Assembly (NCBI GenBank): GCA_963966185.1
Contig: CAWZYM010000130.1
Span: 1 to 64,000, forward strand
Length of the DNA: 64,000 nucleotides
Source of the DNA: Rhabditoides inermis
Taxonomy: Eukaryota > Nematoda > Chromadorea > Rhabditida > Rhabditidae
Direction of reading: 5' to 3'
The position numbers and the translations under genes were made by a program. Below, in pieces: positions 1 through 10,356 of the stretch; the first letter of the stretch is position 1, and each line of letters starts with the position of its first letter. The notes beneath the pieces were generated by a model. It did no database searches, was not told the origin of the DNA, and saw only the letters and a program-made list of their open reading frames with translations.

Positions 1-650
1 TTCGTTTGCATAGGAGAGGGTGGGACAGAGGAAGAGTGTGTAAGCCTGCTACAGTATGCTGCGACAAGAACAGTTTGATAGAAAAGGCCAGCCGGCCTAC
101 GATTCAAATTCCCGCTATCATTTCATATACGGTGATTTAAATCAACACATTTATTTTATTATTTTTTTTACTAATACTACATTTAGAAGATACGAAAGCA
201 TGCTATGCGACGATTGTATGCAACGCGCCATCTCATTGGAGTATGATTAACTCAATGTTTTATAGTGGTCAGTTTATTTCACATAAATTGTTTTCTACGA
301 ACGACATTTTTATAGTTCAACGCAGATTCCGAAAGTCGAATCAACGAGTTAGGATTTAATATGTACAGTATCTCGGCGAATGTTACATGTTCGAATGGGG
401 AGTGGATGAAACACGGCACAAGGGTCATGTATTTTGGATGCGAAGGCAGCGGTTCTACATAATACATATATACACCAAATTTATATACTGTGATAAAGGC
501 TTGAATCATCTCAGTGTTTCATAATTTTGCATAAATACAATTCGTTGTTCAAAGTATCAAAGTGCAACCTATGTGCACGCTGTACATAGCATTGCTTCAG
601 TATTCTGTTCTGGCGCGTCTCGCACTCGGCTGCCACATAACCTCGACTAT
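1..650. other. No gene recognised
   Basis: AT-rich stretch with only short open frames and no recognisable domain, RNA gene or repeat. It lies beyond the 3' end of the first retrotransposon and before the SL1-like site. Confidence 0.4.
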
Positions 651-652
651 AC

Positions 653-674
653 AGTTTAATTACCCAAGTTTGAG
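653..674 (+). other. SL1 spliced-leader-like sequence
   Basis: The run GTTTAATTACCC followed by AAGTTTGAG matches 21 of the 22 bases of nematode SL1; only the first base differs (A for G). It is followed directly by GT, the splice-donor position in an SL RNA gene. A T-rich stretch at about 741-751 could be a weak Sm site. I do not see the usual SL RNA stem-loops clearly, so this may be an SL RNA gene, its pseudogene, or the 5' end of a retro-copied trans-spliced transcript. Confidence 0.65.
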
Positions 675-1418
675 GTGTGTCCATCCCTGATAAAGGCCTA
701 CACACAGTATGTAGTGCCGAAACGTTGGATAAAAATGTGATACTTTTTCGTGGTTTCCCGGCTGTGAGATCAATTTTTATTTGAATGAATGAATGAATTT
801 ATTACAGAAAAATCTGCGTCACACAAATCACAGTCACATTAAAAATAACCCGAAGCAATCAATTTAATGGAGAAGTGGGAAGGTGAGAGAGGAAGAGATC
901 TGGTACGTTTGTGGCACACGCCCCCAGCCTTGGTGGAGGGTGAGGAGCGGCGGAGGGAACCGCTTGCACGACCGCGAGGTGTGCACTAGGAAACGAGCGC
1001 ACATTCGACAACCATCACTCTACCTTGTCTCACTGTAATTGAGCGTCTAGCGAATCCATAATATTTAATTGAAAAGATGATAGAACTATATGCATCGTCT
1101 GTGTGGGAGTGAGTGCGTGATTGGATGGAAAGTGTTCTGGTGGTGAAAGCACGACGGGTCGACGGGGGAGTATGGTGGCGGGGGTCTAAGGGCATCTCTT
1201 CTCGAGTGGTGTGTATGGAGGGAGGTGAAAGAGGGCCGAGCCGTCGACCGTCATGAATGAGTGCTGACCACCAGAGAGCAGCCGGAGTGAAGTTGAGCCA
1301 GCGACACGCCAAGACAGTACGGGCGTACAAACACACAAAGAACGACACAAACTAGACAGCACAAACAAATAAAACACTGAACATGTATGCAAAAGATATT
1401 CGAAACAGGACAGGGTCC

Positions 1419-2576
1419 TTAGTGTTTGAGATTGAGTGTCTTAGATAGATCAATGCGTGATAGAGCTTTCACAAATAGCGAGTGCCGTTTTCTGAATATG
1501 CCTGGATGTGCCTTGGTTAGTGCGAGAATGAATCGCGCCGTTCGGAGAGCATATGAATTGTGTAGTAGCGTGGATCTGGTAGCCTTGATATGAAACGCGA
1601 AACCGCCTGTGCGCCCGCGACTCGGTTTGATGCGAAACAGTGTTGAAAATGGAATAGCAACAAGCCCTTTATACATTTTGTGTGCAAACACGATGTCACT
1701 ACGAGCACGCCGTTCACATAGGCTGGTGAGTCCTAACAGCTTCAACCGGATAGAGTAGTCTGGCATTGCGAGGGGGTATTGATCGGAAGGGAACACACGG
1801 TAAAAGAGGATTCGGGTGAAATAGCGTTGCACTTTTTCCAGCGCTCGTATATCTTTCAAGAGGTGTGGGCTCCAGACCGGTGAAGCAAACTCAACGACGG
1901 GTAGTACATAAGTTTTGAAAAGCGAGGTGAGCACGGACTGGTCGCATGTGGTGATTGAGCGCAGAAGAAGGCGAGCCCGCGCCATGCCAGATTGAGCCCG
2001 CACGGTAGCGTTGAGACATGAGTTGGCAGTGGAATCGACTTGCAGCCGAGGTCGCGCACGCGCTCGCAACTAGACAGCCTCTCATCACCGAGCGAGTACT
2101 CATGACAAGGGTTGGCCTTCCCAAATGCACTACACTACACTTTGACTCGGCTAATTCAAGCTGCCACTCATGCGCCCATCTTCGAATGTGGTTGATCGCT
2201 GCTTGTAGTGTGAGGTGCGCGGTATCAGCTGGTTTTAGATGGTAAGAAATGTATATTTTGATATCACTGCGAAAGCTTGAAAATGAATGCCTTTTGGTAG
2301 ACCGATCTCAATACCCGTGATGTACATGATGAATAAAATTGGTCTCAAAACTGTACCCTGAGGCACTCCAGATGGTGATTTCGCGGCTTCGGAAAAACTG
2401 TCATTCACCCTAACAGTAAAATCTCGATCATATAAGAACGACCGTACCCATTCTAACATCACACCGCGAATACCGAAAGACTCACACTTGCTCAACAACT
2501 TCTCGAGATTCACCTTATTGAATGCTTTTCTAAAATCGAAATACACTATGTCGGTCACCATACCAGATGCACTCAC
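1419..2576 (-). pseudogene. Retrotransposon RT core and C-terminal domain (broken)
   Basis: The 2576-2235 piece holds the RT motif YFDFRKAF and the SGVPQGTVL motif. The position that should read F/YADD instead reads FAVIS, so both catalytic aspartates are gone. After a frame change, 2069-1419 carries the C-terminal region typical of nematode CR1-like elements, with the PVVEFASPVWSP and ALEKVQRYFTR blocks, and ends at a stop at about 1419. The preceding piece would join at 3540 across the inserted DNA. Confidence 0.75.
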
Positions 2577-2604
2577 TCGAGTCTAGTCATCAAAACACAA
2601 TTAC

Positions 2605-2660
2605 AACCAGCGCGGCAGCGCTGGTTGGTTTGTGTTAACCCCAGTCGCGCGCTAGAATCG
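2605..2660 (+). repeat. Hairpin and CGCGCGCTAGAAT end, possible Helitron 3' end
   Basis: A perfect 9-bp stem, AACCAGCGC (2605-2613) with GCGCTGGTT (2618-2626), closes a GGCA loop. About 20 bases later comes CGCGCGCTAGAAT. The same order, with a different stem sequence, occurs at 62941-62995. That supports a structural element end, though the exact terminus is not proven. Confidence 0.45.
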
Positions 2661-2967
2661 GCAAAAGGCGACTGAACGAAAGGTCCCTTAGAATCTTTAC
2701 GAGAACAATGTGATGCTGGTAGATGTTACTAGGATGTTAGAAAATGGTTAAGTTTCGATTTCGGTAACGCTAGCTGTTGTAGGAAGCGAGATACGCGCCG
2801 CGCGCCCCCTGAGGGGCAGGCAATCCCCCGTGTACGGAACGTTTTCTAGGGGGGGGGGGGGGTGGCGCGCACCGGGTGCCCCCAGCAGACAGGAGGTGCA
2901 CAATCCGCACTGCCTGTGGATTGCACTGATATCGTTTAGATCGCGTGCTCGGTCGTGCGCACATTAT

Positions 2968-3045
2968 TGTTGTGGTTAGCGATTGCGCCCGTTGAGACGC
3001 ATGGCTCGAGTTCGGTTCCGGCTGGTGGCAAACCTTTTGTAATAT
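2968..3045 (+). other. tRNA-like (SINE-like) segment
   Basis: GTGGTTAGCG resembles a pol III A box and GAGTTCGGTTCC resembles a B box at tRNA-like spacing, followed by a short T-rich stretch. A full cloverleaf cannot be drawn. Best read as a tRNA-derived SINE head or a tRNA relic. Confidence 0.3.
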
Positions 3046-3227
3046 ATGATTTTACATAGAAATGACATTGGTATTGTAAATTTTCCATCAGCATTACCTA
3101 AACTCTTTTTTTGCAAATTTTATACTATTTTTGACTCAACAAGGTGGGTGTTGGATTCTTTAAAAAAATGTTTTGTGGTTCATGTTAATGTAGATGGATT
3201 TATATGAAATCCAATAAAAGTACATTC

Positions 3228-3528
3228 ATTATTTTTTAAAAGGACTTCCGTAGAGAAGAGTTTGTGTTACTCAACGTAATGCAACAAAAGCTCATGCATT
3301 TTATCAATCGAAATAGTACACAAACCTGCTCCAATAGTTCAACAAGTTATATTTAATCGATCGAATACCGGAATCAATTTTCCGACATACAACATTTGCT
3401 CGCATTAGTTTTAATTGCAGAAAGAGCAGGTTTGTTTACTATTTCGATTGATAAAATGCATGAGCTTTTGTTGCATTACGTTGAGTAACACAAACTCTTC
3501 TCTTACGGAAGTCCTTTTAAAAAATAAT
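3228..3528. mobile_element. Fold-back MITE with ~105-bp inverted repeats
   Basis: The left arm (3228 to about 3333) begins ATTATTTTTTAAAAGGACTTCC. The right arm (about 3424-3528) is its near-perfect reverse complement, leaving a loop of about 90 bp. The end sequence closely matches the element at 63345-63681, so the two are one family. There is no coding capacity. Confidence 0.85.
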
Positions 3529-3540
3529 AACATTTGAGAT

Positions 3541-4701
3541 GTCACTGACCGTTTGCTTCGGAAATCATGTTGTTCATGAGAAAGTAGACCGACTGGACTC
3601 GAGAAAGTGTATAAGATGTTTCCTGATCATTCGTTCTAATACCTTGGAGAGAGCAGAACAGATAGAGATCGGTCTGTACGCACTCACTACACTTGCCTCG
3701 CCACCGGGTTTCAAAATTGGTGTGACATGTGCCCGCTTCCATGCAGTTGGAATCACCCCTTCGCGCAAAGATATGTTGAAAATGATTGACAAGGGAAGCG
3801 AGAAATCGCGAGCGCATTTTTTTTAACACAATGGAGGGATACAGTCTGCGGGTAATGAGCACGATTGTTTGAGGCGTCGTAGGAAGGGGGCCACATCGGA
3901 TGAGAATAGAGGCGGCATCTCGAAAGTAGCGGTGGTGCGAGGGAGGAGTGATGAAAGAGCTGTGTTTTCTCTAACGAACACTGACTCAAAGAACTGGGAG
4001 AAAGCAGAGGCCTTATCACTATCGCGGTGGATGATCTCTCCAGTCAGTGATTGCATTCGAATAGGGAGAGATGATTTCGGCTTCACAATAGAGGACACAA
4101 ACGCGTGGAACGTGCGGTTACCCTTGAGTAACTGCTGTTTTGTTTTACTTTTCTCATAGCGTCTCAAGTGGCGTGTGAGATCGAAACAGACTCGCGCGTA
4201 CAGGGGATCATTCGACAAACCACGATCAAACAATTGCGCTTTTTGACGGAACAGGTTGCGAATGTGGTCGGGGTACGACTGCCACTTAGATTTCTTACGC
4301 TTGAAAGGGACGTGCTTAGCGAGAATAGTTATCACAGTTGACACGAAAAGCGCATACATTTCATCCATACTAGAACAGTGCTCAAACAGTTCGAACCAGT
4401 CAGTGGCGCGCAGAGAGTGACCGATTGCATCAAAATCAGCTGCATGAAAATTGGGATATTGTTTCATAACAGGCAGAATTGAGGGGCAGCTGATTGCAAA
4501 GATAGAGAGATGATCATTCAAATGGCAAAAACGGTCAGTCACCTCAGCGCTCACCACGGTTGGGGCATTTGTCAAAAGCCAATCGATTGTGCGGTTCTGA
4601 CGGGTTGTGCGGTTCTGACGGAATATTTCATCAACCACGCACATGGAGTCCGTACAACCTTCGATTAAGTAACGATTAATCGTTAATCGATAAATCGACA
4701 A
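3541..4701 (-). pseudogene. Retrotransposon N-terminal linker and early RT motifs (broken)
   Basis: The 4701-3823 frame (292 codons) contains NRTIDWLLTN and LNDHLSIF blocks, which resemble the end of an endonuclease domain, then the linker ending in a PPLFSSDVAPFL-like segment. The frame breaks beside an eight-T run near 3820, a likely slippage frameshift. The following piece (3792-3574) has WKRAHVTPILKPGG and YRPISICS, the first conserved RT motifs. No intact start and no complete endonuclease are visible. Confidence 0.7.
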
Positions 4702-4780
4702 TTTCTCGATTAACGTTTAATCGATTAACTGTTAATCGAAGGTTTTGATTAATTTGTTCGATTAATCGTTAATCATTAAA
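4660..4780. repeat. Degenerate CGATTAA repeat
   Basis: A string of CGATTAA and TTAATCG words repeats about every 8-13 bases in both orientations, so the stretch is strongly self-complementary. It marks the 5' edge of the first retrotransposon fragment. Confidence 0.6.
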
Positions 4781-4978
4781 GGGAGTGTACACTCTGAATT
4801 CCGAAGTTGAGTTAGCACCGGGATGTGAAATATGTTGAAAACGGCTCAGTTTTGTCAAATCAACTATTTGATGAAAATGTCTGCAAGTTGGTGAAAGTTG
4901 AGCGTAAAATGTATCAAAATGCAGAATTTGGTGCCAATTGGTGCCAATTTTTAATGTTCAACAGAATTTTTCACCGAC

Positions 4979-6401
4979 TTATAGGTATCTCCGACAGTTG
5001 CATTGACAAAAGTACATCATTTTCAACATATTATAAAGCAAAGCTAACAAATAAAGCATGCACAACCTACATAGCACGATGCGTCGCGTAATCTCGTCCT
5101 TGTCGTCCTTCTCGCAGCTCAGTAGTCGTCCCAAGTAGCCGAACTCCCTAACGTACTCGATTTTCCACTTCCTCTCAAGGTAGACGTCCTTTTCATGCGC
5201 ATTTGTCATCACAAAAGTTTTCTGCGGGTTCATTTCCAGTCCATATTGTTTGCTCTCTCTCTCTGGCCACGTCGTTGAGCATCAGTTCTGCCGCTTTTGC
5301 TGATTTCGCTATCAAAACCACATCATCAGCATAAGCCAGGTGAGTCAGCCTTGTCCCGTTGATGTCGATGCCGGCTCCTCTGTAGTTGAAGTATATTCCC
5401 TTGTAGATATCAGCCAATACAGCGTTGAAGATGTAAGGAGAGTAGGGACAGCCTTGCCTTGCACCTTTTCCAATCGAGATGTCAGCCTTGGATCGACGCA
5501 CCGTCACACTCGTTCTTCCTGTATTGGAGACCGCCTGTAGTAGTCGAATATATGCCGGATCAACTCCATGTGTTGCGAGAGATCTCCACGCGTCGTCAAA
5601 CTCCACACTATCATACGCCTTCTTATAGTCGACGAAGATGAGGTAGAGATGCATGTTGTATCGGTGGGCGCGGTAGATCAGCTCGCGAACAGCCAGAATC
5701 TGGTCGGCACAGGAAAACCCAGAGCGAAATCCTGCTTGTTCGGGAGGCTGGTTCTCCTCGAGGATGTGTTGAGTGCGGGACAGAATGCACTTGACGAAGA
5801 GCTTGAGTATGGTCGAGGATACGGCCACAGGTCTGTAGTTGTTGATCTCCGTGCAGTCACCCTTCTTGAAGAGTAGAGTGATTACAGAGTCGGCCATTCC
5901 CTCTGCGACTTCTCCTCGTTCTAGACAGCGGTTGAAGAGGTTGGTGATCATCTCCAACACTGTGTCTGGCGAATGTAGCAGCATCTCTGTCGTCACGAAA
6001 ACTGGTCCGGCAGCAACGTTCCTTTTCATCTTGAGTAGGACGCTGCGAACCTCTTCCACATCGAACGGGAAAGGAAGCGAGTTGACAGTGACTGTTGCAG
6101 CGTGGGCGCGGGTGGTGGCGTAGAGACAGTTGTAGAACTTGACGACCTTCCGCGGGTCTGCCGTTGTTGTAGTAGTGGTGCCGTCGTCGTATTTCAGCCG
6201 GCCGAGCACTTGTCGCGTTGTCTCGTTCTTCCGCAGAGCTTTCTTGCTGGCGATGCCTTTCTTGTATAGACGTAGATGATGGGCGGCCAGGTCCTCCTTG
6301 ATGCTGTTCCGCAGAGTGCGGTTCAACTGGGTGAGCTCCGCTCTTGAGGCAGTAGTGTTGAGTGCAGTTCTGCACGCCAATTTGGATGAGATCCATCTCA
6401 T
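4979..6401 (-). pseudogene. Second non-LTR reverse transcriptase, frameshifted and 5' truncated
   Basis: The 6401-5193 frame (402 codons) holds the RT series TLLFKKGD, NYRPVAVSS, QAGFRSGFSCADQI, the catalytic FVDYKKAYDSV block, GARQGCPYSPYIFN and the intact catalytic LAYADDVVL. Just after the YADD block the frame shifts inside an AGAGAGAGAG run (about 5251-5262); the missing continuation is found in the adjacent frame at 5233-4979. An upstream stop and the lack of any endonuclease show 5' truncation. The type resembles the endonuclease-RT elements common in nematodes. Confidence 0.85.
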
Positions 6402-7315
6402 GAGCTTCTACCGCGCCTTGCTCAAGGGTACTGGCGGAGGATTATTTCAACCCGACCGCGCGATGCGTGCGGAGAAGAAATAATAATAATAATAATTCCC
6501 ATCTACGGCATATTTCGGTATTTCTCACTACGAAATACACGACTTCGCGAAGTGTTTTCTACACCTCGTCTTCGTTTTATAATAATAATAATTTTAAGCA
6601 GGTAGTTTATTCACGAAATTATTGTATTTCACGTACTTTCATGTGGTAGTCGTAGTTTACACACGAAATTTAGATCTTTAAAGTGACAATTTCATTTAAA
6701 AGTGATAATCAACTGATAAAAAGTTCAAATAAAAAACATCAAATAACAGGAAACATCAAATAACATCCAATAACCCTAAAAACTAGATGTTTTTCATGAT
6801 TTTTTTTTTAAATTTTTATCCCCAAATTGATGATTACGAATGTATTATGGGTAAAAAGTGAAGTTACATCACAGAAAACAAAAATTAAATTTTGAGATGA
6901 AACTCAGTTTCTAGCATAAACTTAGAAGCCGATAAACATATCTTGTGATACGCATCTCGAGTTCAATAGTCTCGAGTTTAATAGGCCTAAATTTTTAATG
7001 CGCTCCAATTCAAAATTCAAAAATTTTCCCGATTGTGGATCAATAAAACTGTCACTTTGTAAGAGAACTACGTGTATGAAAAAATTATAAGAAAGAGAGA
7101 AAAAACTCACATGACCTTTTACATTACTGTATTGTTGTCACACCAATCCATTCTTGCCTCCTTCTTCTCAACTCCGCTATCCAATCATGCTCATTCACTC
7201 TATTCTTTTCTCCATATCACACTATAATACCATTATATAAAACATGGTACTTTTTCACATAATTTATTATTACTTATTAACAATGGTTACTAGATAGTTA
7301 GAATCAGTTAGTGGG
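6402..7315. other. AT-rich intergenic stretch, no gene seen
   Basis: Contains two short AAT repeats (6480-6497 and 6580-6592) and long A/T runs. No exon-like frame with plausible splice sites is visible. Confidence 0.45.
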
Positions 7316-8169
7316 TTATTCCATGCGCACATACTCGACAGTCATCCTCTCGAATGTCGTCTGAACGAAGCCGGTCTGCATTCGCGAGAGGAAGCTGCGA
7401 TGCAATAGGGCGTGCAGGTCCGGCGGCAGACAACCGCAACTCGACAACTGCAATGTTCAGATTATAAGCTTATAGAGATTATAAGCTTTGGTCAGTCAAT
7501 TTCATATCGATTTCCAGATAGAATGCATGCTGTATCGGAATCAGGCTGATAAACAACTTGTAGATCAAGTGAATTTTCGGTTACTCACATAAATAGTGTC
7601 CGCCCTGACTTGCGGAGCCAACTTCGCGAACAGTTGTGTGAGAGTGATAGTGGTGGAGTAGACGCGGTCTCCACTCATCCCACACTCTTTGACCTCTTTG
7701 AAGTTGAAGCACACATCCAGTCCGCTCTCGTCGTACACCACTATGTGCACGTATAGGGTGTCCTGAGTTGAGCGATTAAATAACTATAGAATCCGAAAGT
7801 GCCTTTCTCTCTATCTCTATCTCTATCTCTCCCTCTCTCTTCTGACGGCCAGAGACGCAGAGATGAGTAGTATTGTAGAGAGTAGAGATGCATTCGCGTC
7901 TGGCATAGGGAATAGCTAACTCGATGATTCGACATTCATAGAATCATATCACCACTCACCTTGAGATCATTGACCGACATGTGCAGTTCAGCCTTGGGTA
8001 GTCGATCGCGGTGAGCCGTGACGAGTCGGTTGAGGAAGGAGGAGACGTGGCACATCCTCAGCACGTCCTGGAGACACGGATAGAGACATACAACAAGAAC
8101 ACTGCTTACTTTGACGGAGAGATATCTGAATATGTGAACGAGAAGCTCGTTGGGAAGGAAGTCAAGCAT
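7316..8169 (-). CDS. Small F-box protein, four exons
   Basis: Splicing by eye gives exons 8169-8110, 8067-7960, 7762-7589 and 7447-7316. All junctions are in frame with GT/AG signals, giving a protein of 157 residues. Residues 2-20 read LDFLPNELLVHIFRYLS, the conserved first helix of an F-box, and exon 2 (RMCHVSSFLNRLV) supplies the rest of the box. F-box proteins are substrate receptors of SCF ubiquitin ligases, binding Skp1 through this domain. The remainder (residues 57-157) has no leucine-rich or WD repeat that I can recognise and could be a nematode-specific substrate domain. The start is the first ATG, right at the F-box, as is common in nematode F-box genes. The gene is short for the family but looks intact. 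Confidence 0.8.
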
Positions 8170-8702
8170 ATCTTACTTGGATACTTAGAGTGGACTGACT
8201 TTACAGGAATTCTAACTGTTCTAACTTCGGTCTTGTGATTGGGGTTCGTCTACCCGCGGCTTTGACTGTGAGATACGCCAAGAGTTCCCATAGCCTCAGG
8301 CGAGGTCACTATCAATTCGACTCTTGAGAGAAAGTCTGTTCATAACTGTAATTGGACTGCTCAACGGGATTCTTTTACAACTAACCGCATCACACAACAC
8401 AACAACTTATTGATAATGTTTTATGTTCGCAAAAGTCGCGAGTGAATAGGATAAAATATAAAGCCAAACGCGAAGCTTTGATCTATCTGTGCGGTTCAAA
8501 AACAGTGCTATAATACAATAGACATGTGAACGGAGCGGAAATGTGGGTGTGAACGATACAAAACGACATGTATAAATGTATACAAAATATGCAAATGTGT
8601 GCAAGAGAGGAGTGCGAATGGTACATGTAACAAAGGGGGAATACTTGTGTGGAGAATGCGCAATATACAATACTTTGGCAAAGGGGGAGAGAGACAGTGT
8701 GC

Positions 8703-9335
8703 CTATTGGAACTTCGAGAAGGCCTCCTTCATCGCTCCTCCGTGGCTGCCCACTCCATATTCTGTAAACAAACAGGTAAACAGGTAAACAAACAAGTAAA
8801 CAACGCACCAGACTTGTATGTGGCGGCGCATCCGCGCGGCTCCTCTGATGCAGTGCTGCCAGTGTTGAAGCGAGCGATCAGGTCGGACACCTTCTCTGCA
8901 AAGGAGGGGGTCAACAAATAAACAAACAAGTAAACAACTCACTCTTGCCGACCTTCTCCTGCGCGTCAATGATGGGCTCGCGGCGAGAGAGGGTAGCCGA
9001 CTGAGGGGACTCGAAGCGAGACATTACCTCGGAGAGGTTCTTGAGGTTCTGGAAAAAAGTACCTCTCTCTCCGTCTCTCTCTCTCTCATCAGTAAGTAAA
9101 AAGTGGCACGACTGCGGCAGGAACACCGTAATCCTGCGACAGAAACAAGCTAATGACGTCATTATCCCTCTCTCTCCCACCTTGGGACTGGGCGAGCGGT
9201 TCTCGTTGGGTGAGAGCTGTCCGGGCTGCTCCTTCTCCTCAACGGAAGCAGGTACGGGCGAGGGAGCAGAGGCAATGATCACCTCCTCCTCCTCGATCAC
9301 TCCCTCCTCCTCCTTCTCCTTCTCCACCTTCCCTC
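8703..9335 (-). CDS. Acidic protein of unknown function, 3' exons
   Basis: Four consecutive exons join in frame: about 9335-9181, 9048-8943, 8895-8809 and 8761-8703, ending at a TAG. The first is highly acidic (EKEKEEEGVIEEEE) and then rich in proline and serine. The second has SRFESPQSATLSRREP; the last two read KKKVSDLIARF followed by YGVGSHGGAMKEAFSKFQ. I do not recognise the family; the mix of an acidic linker and short amphipathic motifs suggests a cytoskeletal or scaffold protein, but that is weak. Upstream exons could not be placed with confidence. Two introns (8762-8808 and 8896-8942) contain GTAAACAA repeats like those of the Helitron array. Confidence 0.55.
8762..8942. repeat. GTAAACAA repeats inside two introns
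   Basis: The introns at 8762-8808 and 8896-8942 contain GTAAACAA words (several copies in the first, at least one exact copy plus close variants in the second), the same word that dominates 22.6-31.4 kb. They could be relics of the Helitron-like repeats or independent microsatellites. Confidence 0.6.
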
Positions 9336-9589
9336 TCTCTTTCTTTCTCTCTCTGTCCCCCCTCTCTCTCTCTTTGTGGACAGTTATTCATGGATCAGTA
9401 GTCTCCTGATGTCACATGCATCACACGAGATCTGTGCAGGTCGTCCGTGCATTGACACGAGTCGTTCCGCTCTCCTCCAATCGAGTACGTGTGTGAATAG
9501 ACAGATAAGTCTGACACTATTGGATAGACAGTAAGTGGAGGGTAGATCATTAACAATGCAGCATACCGTACGTGGTTCAAACACAGTAA

Positions 9590-10356
9590 TGAAAAATAAA
9601 GCTACAATTTAAAAAAAACTTTTAAAGATGTATAGTTTAGTATTAGTTTAGTATTCTCATTTGAAAGTACTTACCATCAGAGTAAAAGAAACGAATACAC
9701 TTTTCGACCATAACAATTCACCAGCCTATATGATGAATTTTCAAAACTGTATGTTTGTAGTGTTTGTACTCCATAAGATTATTCTTCAGTGGGCAGAAGA
9801 GACTCACGGAAGATCATCCGCACATAGAGCAGAGAAAAACCATATATCCTGAATATGATACAGTCCCGGCTGACTACAGTATCCCCATACCTCAAGAGAA
9901 ACAGAACATGATATCTACAAAAATGTTTATGTAAGATAGGCATGGTTATAGCAACAATGGTGTCAGATACGGTACAAGATGGTACAGAAACGATACATAC
10001 ACACGGAGAATGGTTCACAAACGATACATGAATAAGTGTGAAGGATAGGATACGATCTAGGTTAGAAATCCTGGGGAAAGCGGCGGCCGGTTCGTTCAAG
10101 GTAATTGGGAGATGATGATGAGCATGCAGTCGTGATAGTAGAAGCGAGGGGACGGGAAGCAGGACCTGCAAATGATAAGGTAAGGGGACTGTAAATTACA
10201 GTAACCGTAATCAACTCACCTAGAACGCGATGTAGATGATGTACATGAAGGGAGAAGGGACTTGGATAGGGAAGAGGCGACCGGTCTTGAAATTCATTTC
10301 GAAGTCTTTCGAAACTCCGGATCAGCGACGAATACAGTAACAAACGTCTAAACACC
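9590..10356. other. Intergenic stretch or unplaced exons
   Basis: AT-rich sequence with scattered GT/AG signals. On the minus strand, 10355-10062 has an open frame with donor-like and acceptor-like sites near 10219 and 10170, but the frame is ambiguous and I could not settle a model. It may be an alternative 3' end of the next gene. Confidence 0.3.

Larger units (their letters stand above)
2577..3540. mobile_element. Composite insertion inside the retrotransposon
   Basis: RT coding similarity stops at 2577 and resumes at 3540, so this interval is an insertion. It contains a hairpin with downstream CGCGCGCTAGAAT (2605-2660), a GC-rich stretch with a G run (2848-2863), a tRNA-like segment (about 2968-3045) and a complete fold-back element (3228-3528). 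It probably formed by more than one insertion event. Confidence 0.6.
784..4701 (-). mobile_element. Degenerate CR1/jockey-like non-LTR retrotransposon, split by an insertion
   Basis: Read on the minus strand, the pieces run in the order expected of a LINE: the end of an endonuclease-like region and linker (4701-3823), early RT motifs (3792-3574), core RT (2576-2235), then the C-terminal domain (2069-1419). A short ATTC microsatellite at 784-799 could be the 3' tail. Frames change between the pieces, and about 960 bp (2577-3540) interrupts the RT core. The element is dead. Confidence 0.75.

Noticed and set aside
986..1392. Minus-strand frames upstream of the retrotransposon stop
   Set aside because: They lie in the expected 3' untranslated region of the element and show no conserved motif.
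5857..6396. Second long minus-strand frame overlapping the RT
   Set aside because: Shadow of the RT coding frame, with low-complexity composition.
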